DNA of 64,000 nt from Ochrobactrum sp. CGA5 (GTDB lineage Bacteria; Pseudomonadota; Alphaproteobacteria; Rhizobiales; Rhizobiaceae): contig NZ_VCIG01000002.1 in the NCBI RefSeq assembly GCF_006345815.1, forward strand, positions 1 through 64,000, in the 5' to 3' direction. Numbering within the stretch: position 1 is the stretch's first letter; each line of letters opens with the position of its first letter. The notes below the pieces were generated by a model. That model saw only the letters and a list, made by a program, of their open reading frames with translations. It had not been told where the DNA came from and did not search any database. The translations under genes were made by a program, and so were the position numbers. Positions 53,211 through 61,669 of the stretch are shown one piece after another.

Positions 53211-53255
53211 ACCACATCATTTCTGGTGTGCTACGCGGTCAGTCAAGTTATCGTG

Positions 53256-53348
53256 TTATTTCTTATGGGTCTCGATCCAGGTAATGCCAACGACGACAGC
53301 ACTGACGGCCAGGATAGCTGTTATCTCAATCCAAAAAATCAACTGCAT
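53256..53348 (-). CDS. Hypothetical 30-residue single-span membrane protein
   Basis: A short frame encodes MQLIFWIEITAILAVSAVVV followed by GITWIETHKK. It has one hydrophobic membrane segment (residues ~3-24), a charged C-terminal tail and no cysteines. GGAGGA stands exactly 7 bases before the ATG, a strong ribosome site for so short a frame. Size and shape resemble small subunits of membrane complexes such as CydX or KdpF, but no partner genes are nearby and the sequence matches none that I recognise. It lies 44 bp downstream of a truncated frame on the same strand, inside the segment bracketed by 16-bp repeats. Confidence 0.5.
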   Translation of the reverse strand: MQLIFWIEITAILAVSAVVVGITWIETHKK

Positions 53349-53392
53349 GGCGATATCCTCCAGCATGGTTAACAAACAACTAATGAAAAGGT

Positions 53393-53584
53393 TCATTCGC
53401 TAGGATGTTGTTCATGCTCCTCTCTACGGAGCCAGCTGATCAGGTCAATGCCGCGATCGCATGAGCGGAGGCACGGGGGCGGCGCTATCCAAATGACTTC
53501 ATGCGCGATTTCTGCGTCCTTGGATATCACGACAACAGGTCTGTGGCTCTTGCTAGGCTTCACGTCCCGCCAGAGGAATTGTCG
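53393..53584 (-). pseudogene. Open frame resembling the 3' end of a truncated gene
   Basis: The frame translates with a protein-like ending: RPVVVISKDAEIAHEVIWIA in the middle and GIDLISWLRREEHEQHPSE before the stop. It has no ATG; only GTG codons could start it, and one at 53563 has at best a weak ribosome site. It runs into a stop at 53585-53587, close to the right 16-bp repeat. I do not recognise the family. It is either a 5'-truncated gene left by a rearrangement, with the 30-residue gene as its former operon partner, or a chance frame. Confidence 0.25.
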
Positions 53585-53615
53585 CTATTTTCGGTTCACA
53601 TGGTGTTGCCGCTAC

Positions 53616-53631
53616 GGCAAGTTGACGCCAA
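53616..53631. repeat. 16-bp direct repeat, right copy
   Basis: GGCAAGTTGACGCCAA, identical to 53195-53210. It is directly preceded by a perfect inverted repeat, TTGCCG-CTA-CGGCAA (53606-53620), and adjoins the glpV 3' stem. Confidence 0.65.
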
Positions 53632-53635
53632 TAGC

Positions 53636-53658
53636 CGGTCGGCACAATAGGCCGACCG
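53636..53658 (-). terminator. Stem-loop downstream of glpV
   Basis: CGGTCGG pairs perfectly with CCGACCG around 9 bases, 21 bp after the glpV stop. There is no T tract, so it may be a 3' stabilising or weakly terminating structure for the glycerol importer operon. Confidence 0.5.
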
Positions 53659-53678
53659 ACCAAGCTTGCGCGCAGGCT

Positions 53679-55400
53679 TTATTTCTGCCAGCTCTTGACC
53701 AGTTCGTCGTAATTGACGGTGACCGGCTTCTCCTTCTCGTTTTCGATTTTCAGTTGAGGAGCGAGGTTGCCCTTGGAAACGGCATCCTTGTTCCAATACT
53801 CAATATCGTGTTCCTCGGCGAGTTTTGGCCCGATGTCGCCCTGAACCCCTGCGCGCTCCAGACGCGAGAGAACTTTTTCTTGTTCGGCGCAAAGCGAATC
53901 CATTGCTTCTTGCGCCGTTTTTGCACCCGACGACGCATCGCCGATCGCTTGCCACCATAGCTGAGCCAGCTTGGGATAGTCAGGAACGTTGGTGCCGGTT
54001 GGTGACCACTGCACTCGAGCCGGAGAACGATAGAATTCGACCAGACCGCCGAGTTTTGGTGCGCGATCCGTGAAGCTCGGGTGATGGATCGTTGAATCAC
54101 GGATGAAAGTTAGCCCCACATGGCTCTTTTTCACATCGACCGTCTTGGAGGTGACGAACTGTGCATATAGCCAAGCGGCCTTGGCGCGATCATCCGGTGT
54201 GGACTTCATCAGTGTCCAGGAACCGACATCCTGATAGCCAAGCTTCATGCCGTCCTTCCAGTAAACACCGTGCGGGGAAGGAGCAACGCGCCATTTTGGC
54301 GTTCCATCCTCGTTCACAACCGGAAGGCCAGGTTTCGCCATATCGGCGGTGAAAGCGGTGTACCAGAATATCTGCTGGGCGATGTTGCCCTGTGAGGGAA
54401 CGGGCCCCGATTCAGAGAAGGTCATGCCCTGGGCCTCCGCCGGAGCATAGGCCTTGATCCAGTCGAGGTATTTCTGGATAGCGTAGACTGAAGCCGGTCC
54501 GTTGGTGTCGCCGCCGCGTGCTACGCACGAACCGACCGGACGAGATTGGTCATCGACCTTGATGCCCCATTCGTCGACCGGCAGACCGTTGGGCAGGCCC
54601 TTGTCCCCATTACCGGCCATGGAAAGCCACGCATCGGTAAAGCGCCAGCCCAGTGAGGGGTCCTTCTTGCCATAGTCCATATGGCCGTAAACCTTCTTGC
54701 CGTCAACTTCACGACCGGTGAAGAACTCGGCAATATCCTCATATGCCGACCAGTTGACCGGAACGCCAAGGTCATAACCGTACTTGGCTTTGAAATCGGC
54801 CTTGTTCTTTTCGTCGTTAAACCAGTCGTAACGAAACCAATAAAGGTTCGCGAATTGCTGGTCGGGAAGCTGATAGAGCTTCTTATCCGGTGCGGTCGTG
54901 AACTTGCTGCCGATGAAATCATCGAGATCGAGGCCCGGATTGGTAACCTCCTTGCCTTCATTGGCCATGAAGTCGGTGAGGTTGCGGACCTGCTGATACC
55001 GCCAGTGCGTTCCAATCAGGTCGGAGTCGTTGACCCAGCCGTCATAAAGGTTCTGGCCGGTCTGCATCTGTGTCTGGATTTTTTCGACGACGTCCCCTTC
55101 CTGAATGAGGTCGTGCGTGACCTTTATGCCTGTGATGGCGGTAAATGCGGGCGCCAGCACCTTGGATTCATAATCGTGGGTGGTCAGGGACTCAGAAACA
55201 ACCTTGATGTCCATGCCCTGGAAAGGCTTGGCGGCATCGATGAACCATTGCATTTCCTTTTCCTGATCGGCGCGCGAAAGGGATGAAAGCTCACCGATTT
55301 CCTTGTCGAGAAATTGCTTTGCCTCGTCCATTCCCGCTGAAGCGGCGCCTGTCATTGCCAGCACGATGAGTGCCGTAGTTGTCATTAGATGCCGTCGCAT
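53679..55400 (-). CDS. glpV: Glycerol ABC transporter substrate-binding protein (GlpV-like)
   Basis: A 573-residue periplasmic protein, unusually long for a solute-binding protein but normal for the rhizobial glycerol system. A signal peptide (MRRHLMTTTALIVLAMTGAA, cleavage near ASAG) precedes the mature protein. Further markers are FQGMDIKVVSESLTTHDYESKV, DQQFANLYWFRYDWFNDE and the late HVGLTFIRDSTIHHP. The ATG at 55400 follows GGGAGGA; a longer frame overlaps glpU. It is the last gene of a six-gene glycerol importer operon in the order glpS-T-P-Q-U-V described for Rhizobium leguminosarum. Confidence 0.92.
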   Translation of the reverse strand: MRRHLMTTTALIVLAMTGAASAGMDEAKQFLDKEIGELSSLSRADQEKEMQWFIDAAKPFQGMDIKVVSESLTTHDYESKVLAPAFTAITGIKVTHDLIQEGDVVEKIQTQMQTGQNLYDGWVNDSDLIGTHWRYQQVRNLTDFMANEGKEVTNPGLDLDDFIGSKFTTAPDKKLYQLPDQQFANLYWFRYDWFNDEKNKADFKAKYGYDLGVPVNWSAYEDIAEFFTGREVDGKKVYGHMDYGKKDPSLGWRFTDAWLSMAGNGDKGLPNGLPVDEWGIKVDDQSRPVGSCVARGGDTNGPASVYAIQKYLDWIKAYAPAEAQGMTFSESGPVPSQGNIAQQIFWYTAFTADMAKPGLPVVNEDGTPKWRVAPSPHGVYWKDGMKLGYQDVGSWTLMKSTPDDRAKAAWLYAQFVTSKTVDVKKSHVGLTFIRDSTIHHPSFTDRAPKLGGLVEFYRSPARVQWSPTGTNVPDYPKLAQLWWQAIGDASSGAKTAQEAMDSLCAEQEKVLSRLERAGVQGDIGPKLAEEHDIEYWNKDAVSKGNLAPQLKIENEKEKPVTVNYDELVKSWQK

Positions 55401-55501
55401 GTTGATCCTCCCAAAGCTTGCGAGTGCATATCGACTTTCGGGCACGGTATGTCCCCCGAGCCCACTACTGCATGAAGCGGAGATATTCCGCTTCGGACTT
55501 C

Positions 55502-55795
55502 TTATACAAAGCGGAACACGCCAATGGCGTAGACCACTGAAAGGGCTACAGCCCACCATAGGTTTGGACCAACCAGTCCAAGCCATGCCAGATTGATGAA
55601 TGCGCTGCCGAGCAGCGAGACGAATAAACGGTCACCGCGTGTCGTCTCGAACCCCAGGATACCGTTGCGTGGTGCCCCTCCGCGGGAAGCATATTCCCAT
55701 ACGCCCATGCCAAGGAGCAGGGCGGCAATACTGCAGAAAAAAGTTGCGGTTTGCCAAGTCCAGGCCATCCATGAGAAATCAGGCATATGAAACAT
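55502..55795 (-). CDS. glpU: DUF2160 small membrane protein of the glycerol importer (GlpU-like)
   Basis: A 97-residue inner-membrane protein with three hydrophobic segments. It shows the DUF2160 stretches DFSWMAWTWQTATFF, YASRGGAPRNGILGFETTRGDRLF and NLWWAVALSVVYAIGVFRF. GGGGAGGG precedes the ATG, which follows the glpQ stop by 1 bp. DUF2160 proteins occur with glycerol ABC genes; the role is probably structural or accessory and is not established. Confidence 0.88.
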   Translation of the reverse strand: MFHMPDFSWMAWTWQTATFFCSIAALLLGMGVWEYASRGGAPRNGILGFETTRGDRLFVSLLGSAFINLAWLGLVGPNLWWAVALSVVYAIGVFRFV

Positions 55796-55796
55796 G

Positions 55797-56687
55797 TCAC
55801 ACCCTCCCCAACGCGAAGCCCTTGGCGATGTAATTTCGGACAAACCAGATCACCAGCGCGCCGGGTATCAGTGTGAGAACACCGGCTGCAGCAAGGAGGC
55901 CCCAGTCCATTCCTGCAGCCGATACGGTGCGTGTCATCGTGGCTGCGATGGGCTTTGCGTCTGTGGTCGTGAGGGTGCGTGCTATCAACAACTCGACCCA
56001 TGAGAACATGAAGCAGAAGAAGGCTGCCACCCCGATGCCGGACGCGATCAGGGGCATAAAAATTTTCACAAAGAATTTTGGAAACGAATAGCCATCAATA
56101 TAGGCTGTCTCGTCTATTTCTTTCGGTACGCCGGACATGAAGCCTTCCAGAATCCACACCGCCAGCGGCACGTTGAAAAGACAATGCGCCAGTGCAACCG
56201 CGATATGCGTATCAATGAGCCCGAATGCTGAATAGAGTTGGAAGAACGGCAAGGCGAACACCGCTGGAGGCGCCATGCGGTTTGTCAGGAGCCAGAAGAA
56301 CAGGTGTTTGTCCCCCAGGAAGCGGTAACGCGAAAATGCATAAGCCGCAGGTAGCGCTACCGCAACCGAGATTACCATATTCATGACCACATAGATGATC
56401 GAGTTGATATAGCCTGAATACCAGGCGGAGTCGGTGAATATGGCGCGATAGTTCTGAAGTGTTGGCTCATGCGGAAACAGCGTCAGCGACGTCAGTATCT
56501 CCTGATTGGTCTTGAAGCTCATATTGATGAGCCAGTAGATCGGTACCAGAAGCAATATGATGTAGATGGTCGGTATCAGCCAGCCGAGCCGTGAAGTTTC
56601 GCGTCTGCTTGATCGCCGCCTGGCAGTGTTTGCAACCGGCGTAATCGCATCCACGCCGCCCACAGAGGCTCCTTGTACGACATTCAT
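55797..56687 (-). CDS. glpQ: Glycerol ABC transporter permease (GlpQ-like)
   Basis: A 296-residue MalG-type permease with six membrane segments after a basic cytosolic N-terminus (ARRRSSRRETSR). The EAA-type loop, PKEIDETAYIDGYSFPKFFVKIFMPLIASG, is near residues 190-219. It follows the partner permease by 1 bp. It is not the periplasmic glycerophosphodiesterase that carries the same symbol in E. coli. Confidence 0.91.
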   Translation of the reverse strand: MNVVQGASVGGVDAITPVANTARRRSSRRETSRLGWLIPTIYIILLLVPIYWLINMSFKTNQEILTSLTLFPHEPTLQNYRAIFTDSAWYSGYINSIIYVVMNMVISVAVALPAAYAFSRYRFLGDKHLFFWLLTNRMAPPAVFALPFFQLYSAFGLIDTHIAVALAHCLFNVPLAVWILEGFMSGVPKEIDETAYIDGYSFPKFFVKIFMPLIASGIGVAAFFCFMFSWVELLIARTLTTTDAKPIAATMTRTVSAAGMDWGLLAAAGVLTLIPGALVIWFVRNYIAKGFALGRV

Positions 56688-56688
56688 C

Positions 56689-57555
56689 TTACATCTCCTG
56701 ATCGTGGCTGGTCATGACGGTGTAGAACACCCATGACAGCAGCAGGATGATAAGGAAGTAGATCAGTGACATGGCTGCCGCTGGTCCCAGATCGAACTGT
56801 CCCAGCGCCATCTTGACCAGATCGATCGACAGAAATGTAGTTGAATTGCCTGGCCCACCGCCGGTGACCACGAATGGCTCAGTATAGATCATGAAACTAT
56901 CCATGAAACGGAGCAGAACAGCGATCAACAGAACACGTTTCATCTTTGGCAGTTGGATGTAACGGAATACTGAAAATCGTGACGCTCCATCAATCCGAGC
57001 TGCTTGATAATAGGCATCGGGAATGGATACGAGGCTCGCATAGCACAGCAATACCACCAGGCTGGTCCAGTGCCACACGTCCATGATAATGATCGTTACC
57101 CATGCGTCGAACGGATCGTTGACGTAGTTGTAATCCAATCCCAGCCAATTGGCGTAATAGCCGAGCAAGCCGATGTCGCTGCGTCCAAAGACCTGCCAGA
57201 TCGTGCCGACGACGTTCCACGGGATCAGCAGGGGTAGCGCCATCGTAACGAGGCATACCGGTACCCAGAACCCCTTTTTGGGCATGTTGAGCGCAATCAG
57301 GATACCGAGAGGTATCTGAATGGCCAGAACGATGAACGAAAAAATGAGGTTGCGCCCGAGTGCGTTCCAGAAACGACCGGAGTGAAGAATCTGTTCAAAC
57401 CAGTCCGTTCCAGCCCAGAAAAACTGATTATTGCCGAACGTATCCTGTACTGAATAATTCACCACGGTCATTAGCGGTATGACGGCGGAAAAGGCGACCA
57501 GCACCAACACAGGTAGGACCATGAACCAGGCTTTGTTGTTCCAGCTCTTCTCCAT
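56689..57555 (-). CDS. glpP: Glycerol ABC transporter permease (GlpP-like permease)
   Basis: A 288-residue MalF-type permease with six membrane segments. Its EAA-type loop (SIPDAYYQAARIDGASRFSVFRYIQLPKM) is near residues 178-206. It pairs with GlpQ to form the channel. It starts 2 bp after the glpT ATPase stop. The symbol follows the rhizobial glpSTPQUV nomenclature and is distinct from the antiterminator at 43003. Confidence 0.91.
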   Translation of the reverse strand: MEKSWNNKAWFMVLPVLVLVAFSAVIPLMTVVNYSVQDTFGNNQFFWAGTDWFEQILHSGRFWNALGRNLIFSFIVLAIQIPLGILIALNMPKKGFWVPVCLVTMALPLLIPWNVVGTIWQVFGRSDIGLLGYYANWLGLDYNYVNDPFDAWVTIIIMDVWHWTSLVVLLCYASLVSIPDAYYQAARIDGASRFSVFRYIQLPKMKRVLLIAVLLRFMDSFMIYTEPFVVTGGGPGNSTTFLSIDLVKMALGQFDLGPAAAMSLIYFLIILLLSWVFYTVMTSHDQEM

Positions 57556-57557
57556 GG

Positions 57558-58628
57558 TCAGCTCTCCATCCCCACACGCCAGGAATCCGCAAATATTCCG
57601 ATTGCCTTGGGATCGAAGGTCACGTGCGGTTCGGTTGGAATCTCGCCATCCTCACCGATCACTACGGCCAGTTTCTGCCCTTCGAAGCCAGCACGCACGA
57701 TGCGGTAACGGCCGATATCCTCAATCTTGTCGATGCGGATGGGCAGACCTTCGCGACCGAGCCTTACAAATTCCGGTCGGATGCCAAGTTCAATGCTTTT
57801 AGCATCGCCAATCTGTGGTTTGCCGGCCAGTGGAATGGTCTGCGTGCCTACCGTCGCAGTGCTCCCATCTATTCGGGCTGGCATTAGGTTCATACCCGGT
57901 GAGCCGATGAAATAGCCGACGAATGTGTGCTTCGGGCGCTCGAACAGTTCGGCGGGCGTACCGATCTGCACGATCTCTCCATTATGCATCACCACGACTT
58001 TGTCGGCGAACGTCAGCGCTTCCGTTTGGTCGTGCGTGACATAAACCAATGTGAACCCAGACTGGTGGTGCAGGCGCTTCAACTGCGAACGCAATACCCA
58101 TTTCATGTGCGGATCGATAACCGTCAGCGGTTCGTCGAACAGGATCGCGTTCACGTTCGCGCGTACTAATCCGCGCCCCAGTGAAATCTTCTGCTTTTGA
58201 TCTGCTGTCAGTCCGCGCGCGCGACGTTCGGCAATACTGCCGAGGTCCGTCATTTCCAGAATGTCCTTGACGCGACGTTCCACTTCCACTTCCGGCATAC
58301 GTCGGTTTCGCAGAGGAAAGGCTAGATTATCGAAAACTGTCATTGTGTCGTAGACAACGGGAAACTGGAAGACCTGCGCAATATTGCGGTCCTCGGTCGC
58401 AAGGTTCGTCACATCCTGACCATCAAAAAGAATACGTCCCTCGGTTGGCTGTAAAAGGCCAGAGATAATGTTGAGCAGAGTTGTCTTGCCGCAACCGGAG
58501 GGGCCGAGCAATGCATAAGCGCTTCCGTCCTCCCACTCATAATTGACCATATTGAGCGCATACTCGCCTGCGGCTTGCGCTTTCGCATTGTAGGCGTGGC
58601 GGATATGGTCGAGAGTGATACGTGCCAT
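57558..58628 (-). CDS. glpT: Glycerol ABC transporter ATP-binding protein (GlpT-like)
   Basis: A 356-residue MalK-type ATPase: Walker A GPSGCGKTTLLN near residue 41, Walker B ILFDEPLTVIDPH and switch VYVTHDQ, with a C-terminal TOBE domain. The signature region is unusual (LTADQKQKISLGRGLVR instead of LSGGQ-type), as in the asymmetric rhizobial pair in which the two ATPases differ. The ATG at 58628 follows TTAGGAGA; a frame extended upstream overlaps glpS. Not the E. coli glycerol-3-phosphate antiporter of the same symbol. Confidence 0.91.
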   Translation of the reverse strand: MARITLDHIRHAYNAKAQAAGEYALNMVNYEWEDGSAYALLGPSGCGKTTLLNIISGLLQPTEGRILFDGQDVTNLATEDRNIAQVFQFPVVYDTMTVFDNLAFPLRNRRMPEVEVERRVKDILEMTDLGSIAERRARGLTADQKQKISLGRGLVRANVNAILFDEPLTVIDPHMKWVLRSQLKRLHHQSGFTLVYVTHDQTEALTFADKVVVMHNGEIVQIGTPAELFERPKHTFVGYFIGSPGMNLMPARIDGSTATVGTQTIPLAGKPQIGDAKSIELGIRPEFVRLGREGLPIRIDKIEDIGRYRIVRAGFEGQKLAVVIGEDGEIPTEPHVTFDPKAIGIFADSWRVGMES

Positions 58629-58638
58629 CGCCGTTCTC

Positions 58639-59709
58639 CTAAGCCACCGAACCGACAGCGCGGCCGGTCTCATCGAATGCCATCAGATGTCGCGTGTCGA
58701 GGTAGACCTCGATTTCGCGGTCGGGTTCGATAATCTGGATGCCGTGCGCCAACATGACCCAGCGGTTACCTTCGTAATCGAGATGGATAAAGCTTTCCGA
58801 TCCGGCGATTTCGGACACCAGCGTGCGTGCCCGAATGGGGACTGTGGCGTTCTCCACCGGGCGGACGAGCAGATGATGCGGCTGAAACGCGATAGTTAGC
58901 GGGCCGTCACTGATATCGACCAATTGGTTCGGCACGTCGATGGCTGGGCGATCCGCCCGCAGGAAACGGTCGCCTGACTTGATCATGTGCGCAGTGTTCA
59001 AGGGTGGATCGGCAAACGTGCGCGCTGTGATGAGGTCGATTGGTCGGCGATATACGTCGATTGTCCGGCCGAATTGCGTGACGCGACCTTCCGAAAGCGC
59101 AGCCGTATTGCCGCCGAGCAACAGTGCCTCCGAAGGTTCTGTCGTTGCGTAGACGAAGATGGCGCCGGATTCAGCGAAGATACGCGGCAGCTCTTCGCGT
59201 AATTCCTCTCTCAGTTTGTAGTCCAGATTGGCCAGCGGCTCGTCGAGCAGAACCAGGTTGGCCTTTTTCACGATGGCCCGGGCAATCGCCGTGCGCTGTT
59301 GCTGGCCGCCAGATAGGTTAAGGGGTGTTCTGTCTAGATAGGGCGTCAGCTTGAGGAGGTCTGCCGCCTTGCGAACTTCGCTGTCGATCTCCGACTGTTG
59401 CTTACCAGCGATGCGCATCGGTGAAGCTATGTTTTCATAGACCGTTAGGGCCGGGTAATTGATAAACTGCTGGTAAACCATCGCAACATTGCGCTTCTGC
59501 ACGGGCATGCTGGTAACATCCTGTCCATCGAACAGGATCGAACCTTCACTTGGTTTATCCAAGCCAGCCATGAGACGCATAAGAGAGGTCTTGCCGGACA
59601 AGGTTGGTCCGAGCAGGACATTCAGGCTCCCGCGTGGCAGGACGAGATTTGTTGGATGGATGTGAGTGGTTCCACCAACTTTCTTCGAGATATTTCGCAA
59701 TTCCAGCAT
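58639..59709 (-). CDS. glpS: Glycerol ABC transporter ATP-binding protein (GlpS-like)
   Basis: A 356-residue MalK-type ATPase with Walker A GPTLSGKTSLMR near residue 35, a canonical signature LNLSGGQQQRTAIARAI, Walker B LVLLDEPLANLDYK and a TOBE domain. The switch region reads VYATTEPSEAL: the histidine usual in ABC switch loops is Thr. The ATG at 59709 lies downstream of GGAGGAGG; a TTG 21 bases upstream is possible. First gene of the glycerol importer operon. No glpK, glpD or glpR gene accompanies it here. Confidence 0.91.
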   Translation of the reverse strand: MLELRNISKKVGGTTHIHPTNLVLPRGSLNVLLGPTLSGKTSLMRLMAGLDKPSEGSILFDGQDVTSMPVQKRNVAMVYQQFINYPALTVYENIASPMRIAGKQQSEIDSEVRKAADLLKLTPYLDRTPLNLSGGQQQRTAIARAIVKKANLVLLDEPLANLDYKLREELREELPRIFAESGAIFVYATTEPSEALLLGGNTAALSEGRVTQFGRTIDVYRRPIDLITARTFADPPLNTAHMIKSGDRFLRADRPAIDVPNQLVDISDGPLTIAFQPHHLLVRPVENATVPIRARTLVSEIAGSESFIHLDYEGNRWVMLAHGIQIIEPDREIEVYLDTRHLMAFDETGRAVGSVA

Positions 59710-60640
59710 ATGTCCCGAGGCCTCCTCCAACCGTCGGAATTATTGCGCTTATTGGCAAACCCTCTCAATATGGACTTCAAGGGAATGTGCCGTACCCCTT
59801 ATGAGCAATCTGTTTTCTACGCGCCGTCTCCGCATTCGTTCGGGAAACAAGCATGTCGCAACGAGCTGTTTTCCAACAAGCTTCATTCAGCTTACCACAA
59901 CACTGACCCAAGCGCTCAACGAGCGCCATCCCGCAGATGCGGCAGAGTGACTGTGATCATTGACGCCTGAACAAACTCGGTTTGGATTAGTTGATTAAGC
60001 ACATCGCTTATAGCTGTCACGGTAGTGCCGGCTAGCGTTGTTGCCACTATCCATGAAGAGGGTATGCACATTGGCAACTGATATGTTTTCCCATCTGTTC
60101 CCACATTCAGCCTTTGCGATTGTGAAAGTCAAACAATGAAAATCGAAAACAAAAGGAAAGTCAAATGAAGATAATTGCTGAACTGGCGAAGTGCGGCAAA
60201 TTCTGGTCCCGCTTCGCTGGTAATGATCGGCCAAAACCTCGCAGAAAAGGCAGAAGCCGGTCAAAGCCGACCCGCACATAAAATCGTCATGCTGATTGTC
60301 TTGGAGGTAATTCCGTCAGTTTTTAGATAAAGCGGTAGAGGCACATGCCTGAAAGCAGCAGGAATATGACCATTGCCATAGCTTCCGGTCGCTGCCATGC
60401 GACATACGGCACCCGTACCGGATGGACTATTGATTATGAAGAAGCCTCTCCGCTAAGCCGGACAGAACCCGCGAACGGCTTGATGTTCTTCAGATTGCCT
60501 GATTGACTGTGATAGAAATCATGTGAAGCATGGAGCAGGGCAACCGCCCCGTATTGTTCAGTCTATGGAGATGAGCTCTCTTGAAAGAGTGTTCATCGTC
60601 TCGGCTCCGTTGGATGTAGTGAGGAGTTGTTCTTCGATCA
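59710..60640. other. Long mostly non-coding region upstream of the glycerol importer
   Basis: About 900 bp without a convincing full-length gene. It includes two direct copies of GAAAGTCAAA (60124-60133 and 60156-60165, 32 bp apart) around GAAAATCGAAAAC (60138-60150), which could be regulator sites, and a short plus-strand frame at 60165. A 53-codon frame at 60345-60506 matches nothing I know. The glpS promoter must lie here but is not evident. Confidence 0.5.
60165..60281 (+). CDS. Possible 38-residue basic small protein
   Basis: The frame opens MKIIAELAKCGKFWSRF and ends in a strongly basic tail rich in Arg, Lys and Pro (PKPRRKGRSRSKPTRT). AAAGGAAAG lies 4-5 bases before the ATG. No family is recognised and no neighbour supports it, so it may be a chance frame. 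Confidence 0.25.
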   Translation: MKIIAELAKCGKFWSRFAGNDRPKPRRKGRSRSKPTRT

Positions 60641-60685
60641 TCAGGGCTCCCAGTCCGTCTGCATAGAAGGGAGCTTCCACAGCCA

Positions 60686-61030
60686 CTAAACCTGCAAAAT
60701 CGGCTGCGGGCAAGGACTCAAGGGCAATGCCGAGGCTGGCTGCGCGGGGCCACGCTCGACCATCATATCGGCAAGCAGTCGAAAGGCTGCTTTCTGGTTG
60801 AAGGCTTCCGAGCGGGGGCCGACATTGCCGCTTTGAATCGACGTGATGATATCGACCGAACCGGTCAGCAAGGCATTGTTCAGCACACTTGCGTCGGCAA
60901 AATACTGGAAGACCATCTCGCCGTTTTCGGCTTGGCTTCCTAATATTTATCGAAGCGCTTCATTGACAGCGACGAACCGCGGCGCCAGTCTTCCAGTTTT
61001 TATAAGGTCCCGTTCCGTCTTCCTTCGACT
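60686..61030 (-). pseudogene. Remnant of a peptide-type ABC substrate-binding protein
   Basis: On the minus strand, broken frames contain pieces typical of DppA/OppA-family proteins: a WRRGSSLSMKRFDKY segment, a stop where the family continues, then YFADASVLNNALLTGSVDII followed by TSIQS. Stops and frame changes interrupt it, and both ends are missing. The stretch after about 60770 (LLADMMVERG in one frame, AADFAGLVAVEAPFYADGLG in another) is not recognised and suggests fusion with other DNA. Not functional as it stands. Confidence 0.65.
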
Positions 61031-61142
61031 GAAAGTCGTTTGCTTCGTCGTTTGCCACCTATAAGTAACTCAGATCGTACGATAGCGAGATTGAGCGTGA
61101 GGACAACTTGACGACAACGGTTCCGTCGTCAGGAGTTTCAAC

Positions 61143-61607
61143 AGATGGAATGGTTCCGGCAAGTCGCGCATGTTAAAACTGCTGCTCGGATTGCAGCGCG
61201 CATCCTCTGGGAATCTTTCGTTTCGTGGCGAACTTCTGGATACTCGCAGTAGCAGTTTTATGCGCGACTTCCACCGCGCGGTGCAGGCGGTATTTCAGGA
61301 TACTTATTCATCGCTCGATCCATGTCAGCGTGTTTTCGACATCATCGCTGACGAGGTGATCAGCGCCCTCGATCTGACAATGCGCGCCCGCATTATCGAT
61401 CTTATGCGCTGTCTTTCCAAACAAACAACTTTTGAGGTGGTGTTGCACGACATCGCATTGGTTGCGTTGTTGCGTGAACAGTTGATTGTTCTGGAGAAGG
61501 GGCGGATCGTTGGGCAGGGCGAAACGCGGGACATTCTGGATCATCCGCCCCATGCTTTTACGAGGAAGTTGCTGACCAGTTTGCTGAGGGCATCTCTACC
61601 TGCTTGA
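61143..61607 (+). pseudogene. Remnant of a peptide-type ABC ATPase (DppF/OppF-like) with internal deletion
   Basis: The frame reads NGSGKSRMLKLLLGLQRASSG (a damaged Walker A region), then VFQDTYSSLDPCQRVFDII, and jumps directly to ADEVISALDLTMRARIIDLM. About 60 residues that should hold the LSGGQ signature are missing. The end is nearly normal (KGRIVGQGETRDILDHPPHAFTRKLLTSLL). The 5' part of the gene is also absent. It is probably a deletion relic related to the binding-protein remnant on the other strand. Confidence 0.75.
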
Positions 61608-61669
61608 GGACCGAAGCCGGTAGAGATGTCGTATTTGAAGATAGCCCAAGAAAAATGATTCTAAGGGGG

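Noticed and set aside
60345-60506. 53-residue plus-strand frame upstream of the glycerol importer
   Set aside because: No ribosome site or family resemblance; it could be a gene fragment but I cannot support that.
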